64,000 nt of DNA, taken from Anaeramoeba flamelloides. Its lineage: Eukaryota > Metamonada > Anaeramoebidae. This document shows, one piece after another, positions 42,190-53,931 of this stretch; position 1 is the stretch's first letter, and every line of letters begins with the position of its first letter. Location: assembly GCA_027625915.1 (NCBI GenBank), contig JANTQA010000008.1:12091001-12155000 (forward strand), read 5' to 3'. Made by a program: the position numbers and the translations under genes. The notes beneath the pieces were generated by a model, which was not told where the DNA came from, made no database searches, and saw only the letters and a program-made list of their open reading frames with translations.

Positions 42190-44079
42190 AATTAAATTAT
42201 AAAATGTTATAATATGCATTATTATTACTTTTTCAGAAACGAAATAACCATAATATTTATACGGTAAGGTAGTTATGTGATTGTAATAAATTGTGTTTTT
42301 TCTTTTATAACATTTACAAGTTCTTTTTCAATTTGATTTGGTTTTACTTTTGTGATCTTGTAATTTACAAAAAGAAATAATATACAACAAATCTTGGATT
42401 TTTTGATTAAGGTATTTAAAATGTCGATTGTCAAAAAAAACAAATTTAACAAACAACTGTCTGTTATTAAACTTTTAATCAACGAATGGTATTTGAAGTT
42501 ATTCAGAGAAATAATTTTCACTTTCCTTCTCTCTTTTAATTATTTTAAAAAGGGAGTTTTTCAAACAAATAAGTTGTAAAACTGTTATACCTCTTTTTGA
42601 AAAAGGAAATAGAAAAATCGATCTAAACTTTTTTCGTATTGATAATTAAAATACCAGTAATATTTTTATTTCCAAATTTTAGAAATGATTACCTTTGATA
42701 ACTGAACAAACCAAAATATCTTAACAAGGCTAAACCGAAATCAGTCTTTGAGAGTTTTTATTATTTGTACTTTGAGAAATAATTTTTAATTAGACAATGA
42801 ATTTTTCCAGTCTTTCACTTTTTCAGAAACTATTCTAAATTATTTGATAAAGAAAGTTCTTTAGAACTGGTTAAATTTTGTATCCTTTCATTTTTTTCCC
42901 TGAATTGAAAAGTGGGACTTAATTCTCGAATAATTCGAGTTATTTTTTTTTTTTTAATTCTAAGTTATGTTGGTGAATTCAAAACAGTCAAAACTAACTC
43001 AATTTTTTTTTTAAAATTGAGTTTTGGTTCATAAAATTGTTATTATGAAATCAATTTTCAATTAAAAAGTAAAAAGCTTAATCCTAATAAGGATCCCTAA
43101 TAAAAAAATTGACTTTATAGTATTAGTAAAATACACATATTCACTGAAAATTGCGAGATCTTTGATTTACACAACTTTTATTAAAGAGAATAAAATAACT
43201 AAAGTAAAAGAAAATTATTACTTCAAAACTTCAGATTTCCTGAATGATACCTAACGCACACCTACCTTATTTTGGTTTGTGTGTAATTTTCGTAAAGGAA
43301 AAATTTGCTTACAATTAGATGTACAATAATTTTTAAAAAACAATTCCAATTAATGCAATTTTGAAAAGCAAGAATCAATAAATTATTATAGATTTAGATA
43401 CGATAATCGGTATCTATCAAACAACTCCATTTTAATTTTGAATACTATTAAAGAAAAATTAATACAAAATTTGCTGAAATATCAAAAATTAAATAACCAT
43501 AGAATCAATATAAAAATAATTAATCTCTCATCAAGTTTCCTTTGAAACACAGGGAATAGACTACGCTGTTACAAACAAATATAGGAAAGAAAAAAATGAT
43601 AGTGAGATTGAGACAATATTTACATTTGCTTTTTTTCACAAACAACAGAAAAAGTACTCTCACAATACCCAAATATAAATTATTCATTTACAGAAAGAGA
43701 ACAATCCAACTGTACCATAAGTGATTAAATTTCTGGTTTTAATTTGTCATTTCGGTCACAGAACAAAAGAGAATCTTTTCTAAGAATTTAAAAATTTAAT
43801 TGAAGAATTTTAAATATTTAAAAAACTTTTTCTCTTTAATGAGTCTCTGATATTAATTGTGATACCTCATAGATAAAATATAAATAACGACCAAGTTTTT
43901 AATCAAACTAAAAAGTGTTGCTAAAAAAAATAAATACGCCAATGACAAGATCATTTTTTTTTTCTTTTCTTTATCTTCAAATAAAGCAAATATCTTTTTC
44001 TATCGCTTACCACAACAAACAAATCTCAAAACAAATTTTCAAAAAAAATAAAAAATCCACGTATTAAAAACCAAACTTG
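42190..44079. other. Non-coding 5' flank of the Na+/K+-ATPase gene
   Basis: No recognisable gene. The 82-residue minus-strand frame at 42273-42521 and the overlapping plus-strand frame have AT-driven composition. The last 100 nt before 44080 are A-rich and pyrimidine-mixed, consistent with a 5' UTR. Confidence 0.5.
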
Positions 44080-47000
44080 ATGACTAATAAGCAAAGTTCA
44101 TCTGATGTTGAGGGTCTTTATGATGGTAACACATCCTCAGACTCGAAAAAAAAGGGAATTGAACTTGATTCGATGAGTGAGAATGATCCACTTAATAACA
44201 ATTTTGATTTTGAAAACGATGACCTTGTTGAAGAAAACAAGGAACCAAACATGGACTTAGATCGAAGCGAGCATGGCTCCCAATCTTCAAACTATATCCC
44301 AGAAATTAAACGAACGAAAAGTTATGAATTGGCTACCAAATACCAAGAAAGGAGACAAAAGTTGAATAGGCTTCGCGAATTGAAGCTCAAAAACAAAAAA
44401 GTTGACGATGGCACCGAAGACGACTTAAAAAAGGAGTTAGAAATCGACGAGCACAAGCTTGATTTGAAAAATCTCCTGAAGCGATTAGAAACCGACGAGG
44501 AAAGAGGCCTAACCCACGAAATTGCCCGCCACAAGTTAGAAGTGAGTGGGCCTAACGTGCTTACGCCACCAAAGAAGACACCAAAGTTCTTCAAGTTTTT
44601 GAAGGAGTTCACAGGCGGGTTTGCCCTCTTGTTGCTCGCCGGCTCTTTGCTCTCAGGGTTTGGCTATGCCCTCGACACAGAGGCCATCGATTACTTGTAT
44701 CTCTGTATCGTCTTGTTTCTCGTTGTCTTCATCACAGCCTGCTTCTCCTACTACCAACAGGCAAAGTCAGACGCAATCATGGAGGGGTTCAAAAAGCTTG
44801 TCCCAGAATTTGCGCTTGTGATCAGGGAGGGCGAACAGCAAAAAATTGACTCCACACTCGTCGTACCAGGTGACATCATCGTCGTGAAGGCAGGAAGCAA
44901 AGTGCCTGCAGATTTCCGTATTTTGAAAACAGACAATTTCAAAGTCGATAATTCTTCTTTGACAGGGGAAAGTGAGCCTGTCGCAAGATCTGCGGAATGT
45001 ACAAGCGACAATCCTCTTGAAACACATAACCTTGCTTTTTATTCCACTTTGGCTAACGAAGGTGTTGCTAAAGGTGTAAGTTTTAAATTCAATTTATTTC
45101 CCTTTTTCAATCCTTTCTTTATTATTTTTCTTCTTTTCTTTTTTTTTTTTTTTTTTTTTGTTTATTTTTTTTTATTGTTTTGTTCTTTTTTTTGAAAATT
45201 TTTTTTTCTCTCGATTTGACTGTAATTGAACCACTTTCAAAATGAATTTATTTTCTTTTTGGCTGGTTTTTTTTCCAGGCTTTGGATCGTTTTCTTTTAA
45301 TTTTTTTTTTTTGCTTTTTTGATTTATTTATTTTTTGAAATTTTATCTCAAGTCTATGTTAAACTCAAACAGACAGAACAAAGTTTTGTTTAGATTCAAT
45401 TTTAATGAACCACTGACCCCTAATTATTTCTAATTTTTTTTAATTTCGAATTTTTTTTTAATTTTCAATAATTATTTTTTAAAAATTTAAGGTTGTCATT
45501 AGAACTGGTGACGCAACACTAATTGGACATATTGCAAGCTTAACTATTGTTACAAAGCCAGCTCCAACCCCAATTCATATTGAAATAAATAAATTTATTC
45601 ATTTAATTTCATATGTCGCCATTTTCCTTGGTGTCGTCTTTTTTGGATTTGGTATTTCAATCAAAACACCATGGATCACGAATTTAATTTTTTGTATTGG
45701 TATCATTGTCGCAAATGTGCCCGAAGGATTGCTATCTACTGTCACTGTAAGTTTAACATTAACTGCCAAAAGGATGTCCAAGAAATTTGTGTTGGTCAAG
45801 AATTTGGAATCTGTCGAAACCTTGGGCTCCACTTCTGTCATTTGCTCTGATAAGACAGGAACATTGACCCAAAACAGGATGACTGTCGCCCATCTGTGGT
45901 ATGACAGCCGCTCTTATAATGCCGACACAAGAATTGATCATCGCTTCAACCAAGTTGATCCATCCTTCCAAACACTTTTTGATATTATGGCTCTCTGTAA
46001 TAACGCCATTTTCTTACCTGATCAACAAGAGGTCCCCGTTTTGAAAAGAAAAACAGATGGCGACGCATCAGAATCTGCATTATTGAAATTCTGTGAGCCA
46101 ATCAAGAAAGTCAAAGAGTATAGACTTGACTATCCAAAGGTCGCTGAAATCTTATTTAATTCCAAAAATAAATATCAATTGTCAATTCATTCGGATTATG
46201 AACACGAAAACCGACCTTTAAAGGTTGTCATGAAAGGAGCACCAGAAAGAATCATTGACAGATGCTCTCATATTTTAATCGAAGGCAAAAGAGAAAAAAT
46301 TGATGAAAGCTGGATTCAAAAATTCCATGACGCCAATAATAGCTTTGGTTCCATGGGGGAAAGAGTTCTTGGATTTTGTACAATGGAACTTGACCCTGAA
46401 CAATACCCACACGATTTCAACTTTAATGTTGTCAAACCTAACTTCCCAGTGGACGAAGGCTTTACCTTTGTTGGCCTTGTTTCAATGATTGATCCACCAA
46501 AGCCAGGTGTTAGAGAAGCCGTCGCAAATTGCCATAGTTCTGGTATTAAAATCATTATGGTCACAGGCGATCAAGCAATTACCGCTAGGGCAATTGCCGA
46601 GGACGTTGGAATTCTTACCCGTGGCAATGTTGAAAATGGTGTCGGTATTGTCGTTACTGGGTCTGAACTTAAAGAAATGAGCACTGAAGAACTTGATGAA
46701 ATTATTCAATATGACGAAATTGTTTTTGCTAGAACTTCTCCTCAACAAAAATTAATTATTGTTGAAGCTTGTCAAAGAGCTGGTCATGTTACTGCAGTTA
46801 CAGGTGATGGTACAAATGTAAGATCACTTTATTTTTTTTTTTTTTTATTTCAATTTTTATTTTGTTTAGGTATTTATTAATTAGACCAATATTTTTCTAA
46901 TAATTGATGAAATATAATTATAACTTTTTTTTTTTTTTTTAAATTTCCAAAATAATTAGGATGCACCCGCTTTAAAAAAAGCCGATATTGGTGTTGCTAT

Positions 47001-47856
47001 GGGAATTGGTGGAAGTGATGTCGCTAAAGAAGCAGCAAATATGATTCTTTTAGATGATAATTTTGCCAGTATTGTAAATGGAGTCGAAGAAGGAAGATTA
47101 ATTTTTGATAATTTAAAAAAATCGATTGCCTATACTTTAACTTCAAATATCCCCGAAATTACTCCATTTTTAACTTTTATTACCTTGGGACTACCATTAC
47201 CCCTAACCACTTTAATGATCTTGTGTATTGATTTGGGAACAGATCTTTGGCCAGCTATTTCCTTAGCTTATGAAACCGCCGAAACAGATATTATGAAAAG
47301 ATTACCAAGAAACTCCAAAACAGAACGCCTCGTCTCGAAAAAGATGATTTCCTTTACGTATCTCCAGATTGGAATGATCCAAGCTTTAGCTGGCTTTGCA
47401 TGTTATTTTGTTGTGTTTATGGATTATGGAATCAAACCAACTGAATTATTTTTTAAAAATACTGAATTTGTTGATAAAAATATAATTCTCTTTGGAATGG
47501 ATTATGAGGAAAGAATGCTTGCTCTCAGAACAGCACAAAGTGCATTTTTAGTATCAATTGTCATTGTCCAATGGGCTGATTTATTAATTTCCAAAACAAG
47601 AAGATTATCTTTATTCCAACAAGGTTTGAAAAATAATAAGGCATTAATATCTGGTTTAGTTTTCGAAACTGTACTTGTTTGTCTTTTTATTTACTTACCT
47701 GGAGTAAATCGAGTTCTTGGCGCAGAGCCACTAAAATTCCAATATTGGTTAGTTGCCATTCCTTTCTCTATTTTAATTTTCCTTTATGATGAAGCTAGGA
47801 AATACTTTTTAAGAAAAACAGCTAATGGCTGGGTCGAAAGGTTTACTCAATATTAA
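44080..47856 (+). CDS. Na+/K+-ATPase-like P-type ATPase alpha subunit (P2C)
   Basis: Three exons: 44080-45075, 45492-46817 and 46960-47856, all phase 0, 1072 residues. This is a plasma-membrane P2C pump that exports Na+ and imports K+ using ATP. Visible parts: an acidic/basic N-terminal extension (about 120 residues before DEHKLDL, some 85 longer than animal pumps); M1-M2; actuator TGES (SSLTGESEP); M4 [14 protein letters not shown]; phosphorylation site [10 protein letters not shown] with Asp at about 452; nucleotide-binding KGAPER; hinge [21 protein letters not shown] (split by intron 2); M5 [14 protein letters not shown]6 [19 protein letters not shown]8 VQWADL; M10 and C-terminal GWVERFTQY. 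Ser in M5 (TLTSN), not Lys, argues for Na+/K+ rather than H+/K+ exchange. M8 Gln/Asp of Na+ site III are kept. No beta subunit gene is nearby. The start is the ATG at 44080. Confidence 0.97.
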
Positions 47857-48950
47857 TTTTTTTTTACCTTAATTCTTGTTAAAATTAAACGATTTAATTA
47901 TTTATTTTTTTTTCATAATTTGAATATATATATATTGATTAAACTTTTGTCATGATTTATATAACTTTAGATATATTCTATTTCTTCTTACTAATTTTTA
48001 AATTTGTTAATATGTGAAAAAAAATTTTTCTTTTGACGATTCGAAAATTATAATTATGTTAACCATATTCATATGTTTTATATTTAACATATTTTAGATT
48101 TATTTTTTTAAATATATTATATTATCCCCCAAATAGAAACAAATTAAATATTTAAATATTAAACAAAAAAAAAATCTAAATTATTTTTTCTTTTAAAAAA
48201 AAAATATTCAAAATTTTAAAAATGCTTTACAAGTTTTTTTTTTTATTGTTTTTTTGATCTTTTAATTGAAAAAATAAAATATTCGCACTAAATAAATCTT
48301 ATTTTTTAAATATTCTTTTATTTTTTTTTTTTTTTTAAATTTTTATTTTTTGATTTTTATCCATTTTTTCCATTTTTTTATATTTTCATTTCATTGTTCA
48401 GTGAAGTAATTTGTTTCTTTCGCTGCAAAATTTTTTTGAAATAGTTGATATTAGGATAAAGTTGAGTTTTTTTTGACTAGAGGAACTCAAATATAATTAA
48501 TTAGTCGTGTCTAACTTTTGATCGATCAATTGTTCCTAATAGAATTTTTACAAATTTATCTATGGCATATTTTTTATTGTTAGTATACTTCCAAAAATTT
48601 TAACACACCAACAATTTATTTGTATTAATAATTATTTATTTTTTTTTTTTGTGAGTATTGTAATTTATTAATAATTGTTAAAATTTGAAAGAGTGAAAGA
48701 TTCTAATTTATCATTTTGACAAGAAAAGTTAGTTATTGTTTTTTTTTTTCAAAAATTGAAAACAGGTGTGTGGAAAATTTTGAATTCCAGTTTATATTAA
48801 ATTCTTAATATTTTAATCCTTTAATGGTTCTAGTTGAGTATTTCTAAAATAATTTATTTAATACAATTTTTACCTAAACAAAAAATATAGTTTGTTTTAT
48901 ATTTTGAATTGATCTTAGTACAGTTTTCATTTTTTAAATCTATATATATA
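47857..48950. other. Non-coding 3' flank of the ATPase gene
   Basis: AT-rich with many T runs and a short (AT)n run at 47930; no gene or clear repeat is visible. Confidence 0.5.
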
Positions 48951-49536
48951 TATAAACTACTTTCGAAAAATAAGGGCCCAGTTTTTCAAATGATACTCAG
49001 GTAACTAATTATATGAGGAACCCTGTAAATAATCATCAATAAACTAGAAGTTGATGGATAATCATCAGAAGATTAAATACTAACGAGGTGTCTTCTTTAA
49101 AAATTTTTATACGTTGAACAAAATCTATTTCATTTTTTGTACAAAAATTTGGCTAAAAAAATCATCCAAAATTTTACAACATCTGGATATTATCGAATTT
49201 TTTTTCGGTTGTAAGAGTAATTTGATTGAGAATTAAATTGAAATTTTTCATCATGTAAAAATATTAAATGTAAATCAGTGAAGAAAAATTGGCATCTGAA
49301 ACTAATCGATTGAAGAAACTAACAAACAAAAAAAAATCAAATTGTCATCTGATTGTTTGAAAATTTTTTTTATTTTCTTCCAATTTTTTAGTCAAAAAGT
49401 TTGGTTAGTAAATTATGAAGTAGAAAATTTTATTTAAATTACATCATTAATCAACTGCCCAACATCATATTGAAATCCAATGACTCTAGAACGAGATCTC
49501 GAAATTTGGGCCCCTATTTTTGGAATTTAGTTTATA
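48951..49536. mobile_element. TIR element with GGGCCC in its ends
   Basis: A 586-bp segment bounded by inverted repeats of about 36 nt. The left reads tataaacta then ttcgaaaaataagggccca; the complement of the right reads tataaacta then ttccaaaaataggggccca. AT dinucleotide runs flank both ends, hiding any target duplication. It shares the terminal TATAAACT and a TTTC-AAAAAT core with the GTGAGTCA-type MITEs, so the families may be related. No coding sequence. Confidence 0.65.
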
Positions 49537-51234
49537 TATATTTAAATGTTCTAGGAGTATAAGTGGTTTAAAAAAATTAAATCCATTCTAATTTAAAAAA
49601 ATTTTCAAAGGTTTGATAAATCAATAAAAAATAATACAAAAGGAGGTTATTACCATTTTTCAAGTAAAAAGGCAAAAAATCTGTTGGATAATACCCATTT
49701 TTAAATAAATAAAGTATTTAAGATGATTTATCAAAAAAATGAAGCTCAATATGAAGTTTTTTTACAACAACCAATACACAACTCAATAAAATTAACAGTT
49801 AAGATATCATCAGTTCACAACAAAATGACAAGATTTAATATAGTTTATTTGTGATATTTTATACTGAAACATTGTGGAGATGTAAAATAACAAAAAATGA
49901 TAAACGACTAATAAACCCAGATGAGAAAAAATTTTTTCATTATAGAATTTTTTTTTTTCAATTTTTTGATAATTTTTTTGCAAATTTTAAGGGACCAGTA
50001 CTCGAAAACAACAGGAAAAAATTCTAAAATATGTTATTGGGGATATTGAATACATAAATATTTTGTAGTTTAAAAGTATAAAAAAAATTGATCTACATAA
50101 AAAAAAAATATAAAATTATTTTATTAGATCAAATTACATTTTCAATGTTGTTTCTGAAAAATAAAAGTATTGAATTTATTTTCTTTCTTTTCAATATAAA
50201 AATTTTATATACTCTTTCTTATTATTTACTTCAAATTACAACATCGAATATTATTATTGTATAATTATTAATAAGTAGAAATTTTTTGAGAGAATTCTTT
50301 TATACAAGTATAAAATGATTATTATAGCAACCCTTACTAAATATTAATATTATTTTAATCGAAAGAAATTTATTTAGAAAGGTTTATCAAATTCTTAAAA
50401 AGAAATTATCCATAGACTCTGTTTTTATTTTAAAATCATTTTTGATTTTTTCAAATAAAATATTCTTCAAGATATATTGAAATTTAGTAATTTAATCAGA
50501 AAAATTCACAATCAGTTTTTTAGTCAAAAAATGATTTAAATCTTTCTAATGATTCTAGTGAGTATCAATAAACAATTTTTTCAAAAACCTTCAACTTCCA
50601 AAATTATGAATCACTCAAATATTCAAAAATGTTTTTACAAACATAAAAGAATATTTTTTTTTTAATTTTATATGTATTAATTCCTTTGGAAATGTTTAAT
50701 TACAATACTTTCAAATATCAATTTATTCAATCACCTACACTTCTTTCATTTATTTTTGTCATAATTTGAATTTAAATATAATAAATTAAAAATACTAAAA
50801 AAATATTTTTTTTTTGTAAAAATCAAGAAAATAGATGTATTGAATACTTATCAAAATAAAACTAAATATTTTGTACTATTTTCTAGAATAAATTTAATTA
50901 CCAATAAAAAATAATATATTGTTTTTTTTATTTTATATTCGGAAAATGTGAAATTCAAACTATAAAATTTAGAATCAACCAAATAAAAAAATAAAGATGA
51001 TATGGAGAGATCCTTTTCTTCTACAAAAATAGACATTATAAATAAAAAAAAATTATAGATCTCAACAAGTTTTCATTTTTGTTTTATAAACAGAACCTGT
51101 CTGTTATATAGCTTTTTTTGTATATAATATTTATCCAAATAAAAATTTATTGACTATTTTATCATTTGTTTCTATTAATTTACCAATATTTTACAAATAA
51201 TTAAAATATTACAATTCTATCCTCTAAACCCCAT
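49537..51234. other. Non-coding AT-rich interval
   Basis: Nothing recognisable except a 'ttaagggaccagtactcg' string near 49987, which resembles TTAAGGG-type element ends. Confidence 0.5.
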
Positions 51235-51814
51235 TTCAAAAATTGTTACTCAACTAAAATAATAAATTAGAAAAAAAAAGATATCATTTAGTATTCAAGA
51301 ACAACCAATAATTAAAACTGATTAGTAATTTTTAAATCATACCTAAATATCCAAAAACATCTGATATTTTCAAAAACTAAAAAAAACAAAATAAAAACTC
51401 AAAAGTTAAAAAAAAGTGAGTCGTAATTTTTGAAAAGAGCCTTAAATAATTTTGATTACCGAACTTCCACTGAAAAAAATGTTTAACTCCAAGATTTTTT
51501 ATTAATAATTAAATTCATTTTTGAAGATCTTACATAGTCTTAATTTTCTTAATATTTATTTGTCTTTTTGAAGATCGTTTTTTTTTCTGTGATCTTTTGC
51601 AGAAAAAAAAATATCAAAAAATGTTAATAAAAATAAAAAAAAAAACAAAAGAAAAACAAAAATTTGAAAAAGCAAAACAAAAATTTGCAAAATTTGAAAA
51701 AAATAGTTCTGATCCAAAAAAATGAAAATTTTTTTTGATGAGAAAATGGGATAAACCCCCAAAACAACTTCCAATAAAATTATAAAGTGAGTTTATTTTT
51801 TGAAAATTATTTTA
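51235..51814 (+). mobile_element. GTGAGTCA-type MITE, copy 3
   Basis: Collinear with copy 1: left end taaaccccatttcaaaaatt, internal end motif (gtgagtcgtaatttttgaaa, about 51416), A-rich middle with 'gaaaaagcaaaacaaaaatt', and right end 'aaagtgagtttattttttga'. It has drifted more than copies 1 and 4. No coding content. Confidence 0.75.
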
Positions 51815-53377
51815 GAAAAATGTTTAAATCAAATAAGGTTGTTTAATGGTTTGATTTGGAAACAATCACTTTGTAATGTTATGAGTTTGGTCAAAAAGAA
51901 TGAGAAATATGATATTGTTGGAAGTGATATAAGATAATATTGATGAGTTTGAAGAACTACAATTAATATCCTCTTAGCACCTTAAAAATATCATATTTTG
52001 AGTCTTGAAAGGGGATCCAAAAATAGAAATTATAACTGGCGGTTTTTGAACAAGTGAAACAATATGAGATGCTATTTATTTTTTTAACTCTAGATCTAAC
52101 TTAAAATAAAAAAACCAAACAACAAAAAAACTAAAAACTAATTGGTTGGTTTTTAATTGTACTTTGAATAACTTGTTTTTCAAAGTTTCTTTTTGTCTCA
52201 ATGAATTTAGCAGAAACCATTGAAGTTAAATTTTACATTTTCATCTATTGGAGATAAAACTTGGTATGAAATTTTAACAGATAAAATAGATCGTACAACT
52301 TTTCATTGAGTCTCTATCTCCCCTTTTATTTCACGAATGTTAAGAAGCCAATTCCTGAATGGGATCAAACATAAAAAACTGCATCTATTGTAAGTACTTA
52401 ACAGTAACTTATTTTGAACATTCCACTAAAATTTTTTGACTTGACATATCAAAAAAAAAATGTTTTGTTTTTTTTTTTAAATTGTGTGTTTTTTTCTCGT
52501 TTTCAAATTCAACTAAAAAATGGTTATCTTTTTTTTTCTTCTTTTTTCAAAGAAAAATAAAGAACAAAAGTTTTTTATTTTTTACAAACGATATTCATTT
52601 TCTTTCGAACCAAAACCAATAAACAGAATTTAGTTTTTGGTCATTGTTTTTAAACACAGAAAGAGAATTCATTCAATTTCCACCTTTAAGGGAAAATTGA
52701 AAAGCTTTTTTCTTTGTTGTCTATTGAACAAATAATTGGGTTCCTTGGACCAAATTAATTTTCCAATTTCAAAAATCCTTCAGCAAAGCGATCTTTTGGG
52801 ATTTATAAGCTTAATAAAGTCGGCAAAAAAATTTGTTAGACTCTTCTAAAATAACTTTAAATAACTATTTAAAAACAAATTTATGAGTAAAATGCTTACT
52901 ATTTTACCCAAATTCAATTCAAAATAGAAGAGCCGAAAATTTTCAAATTTTGCTTGATTACTAAAAGATTTCCCAAAATCTTTCCACAGTGACTACAATG
53001 CTATCCTAAACTTTTTAGTGTTTCAATCACTTTCTTATCAGTAGTTATCAAGAATTATATACGTGTAATTTTTACAAATAAAATGTTTGAGTTAAAAAAA
53101 AATACATAGCACATATATCTAGATAAATGTACTTACATATATTGTGACATTTTGAGAGAAATAAATGTTATTGGGTATTGCACATAATTTAGAAATTCAT
53201 AAAAAAAAAAAAAAAAAAAAATCAAAGACTATTTTAAATAAGTTTTAATTCTTATTAATTACATGTAATTTTCAAAATAAAGTAAGATCAATTTCTTCAA
53301 TATTTGAATAACAAAAAAAAATAAAATAAAAAAAAAATTAAAAATCAAATTGATTAATATAATTAACAAAAATATTA
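51815..53377. other. Non-coding interval 3' of the CfaD-like gene
   Basis: No gene or RNA is recognised. Holds the 3' flank of the minus-strand protease-like gene and a run of A near 53203-53222. Confidence 0.5.
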
Positions 53378-53897
53378 TTAATTATCGATTGAAGAAATAT
53401 CACCTAACACTACATACGAAACTTCAGAACAAACCCCACATAAGTTATTATCTCTAGCAATATATAGATATCCCTCGTCTCCCCACGTATCACCCCAACT
53501 TGACTTAATTAACCAATAAGCTTGTGTTGGATCTTCTTCCCAAAACCCATAACCAATTAATAAAGCTGCATAGTTTACATTTTCCTGAGAACACATAACA
53601 TCATTATATAACCCACCACTTAATTGATTCAGAAAAATTTTTTATTATCAGAAGGATAAAAAAATAATAAAAAGAGCAAGATAGATCATAGTTTTAATAA
53701 TTATCAAAATTAGTTTCAAAATAAATTATTTTTAAAATTTTAAACTATTTTTCAAAAATTTTGACTCACTTTATAATGTTAATGGAAGTTGTTTTGAGAG
53801 TTTATTCCATATTCTTATCAAAAAAATATTTTCAAATTTTTGGATCAGAATCATTTTTTCTAAGTTTGCAAATTTTTGTTTTGCTTTTTCAAATTTT

Positions 53898-53931
<34 letters not shown>

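Noticed and set aside
42273-42579. Overlapping frames of 82 and 61 residues on opposite strands
   Set aside because: AT-driven composition without motifs; no splice or start context to support either.
44322-45027. Several open frames antisense or out of frame in the ATPase gene
   Set aside because: All overlap the clearly conserved P-type ATPase exon and owe their openness to its codon bias; none resembles a protein.
45759-46748. Further small frames over the second ATPase exon
   Set aside because: Shadow frames of the conserved catalytic exon.
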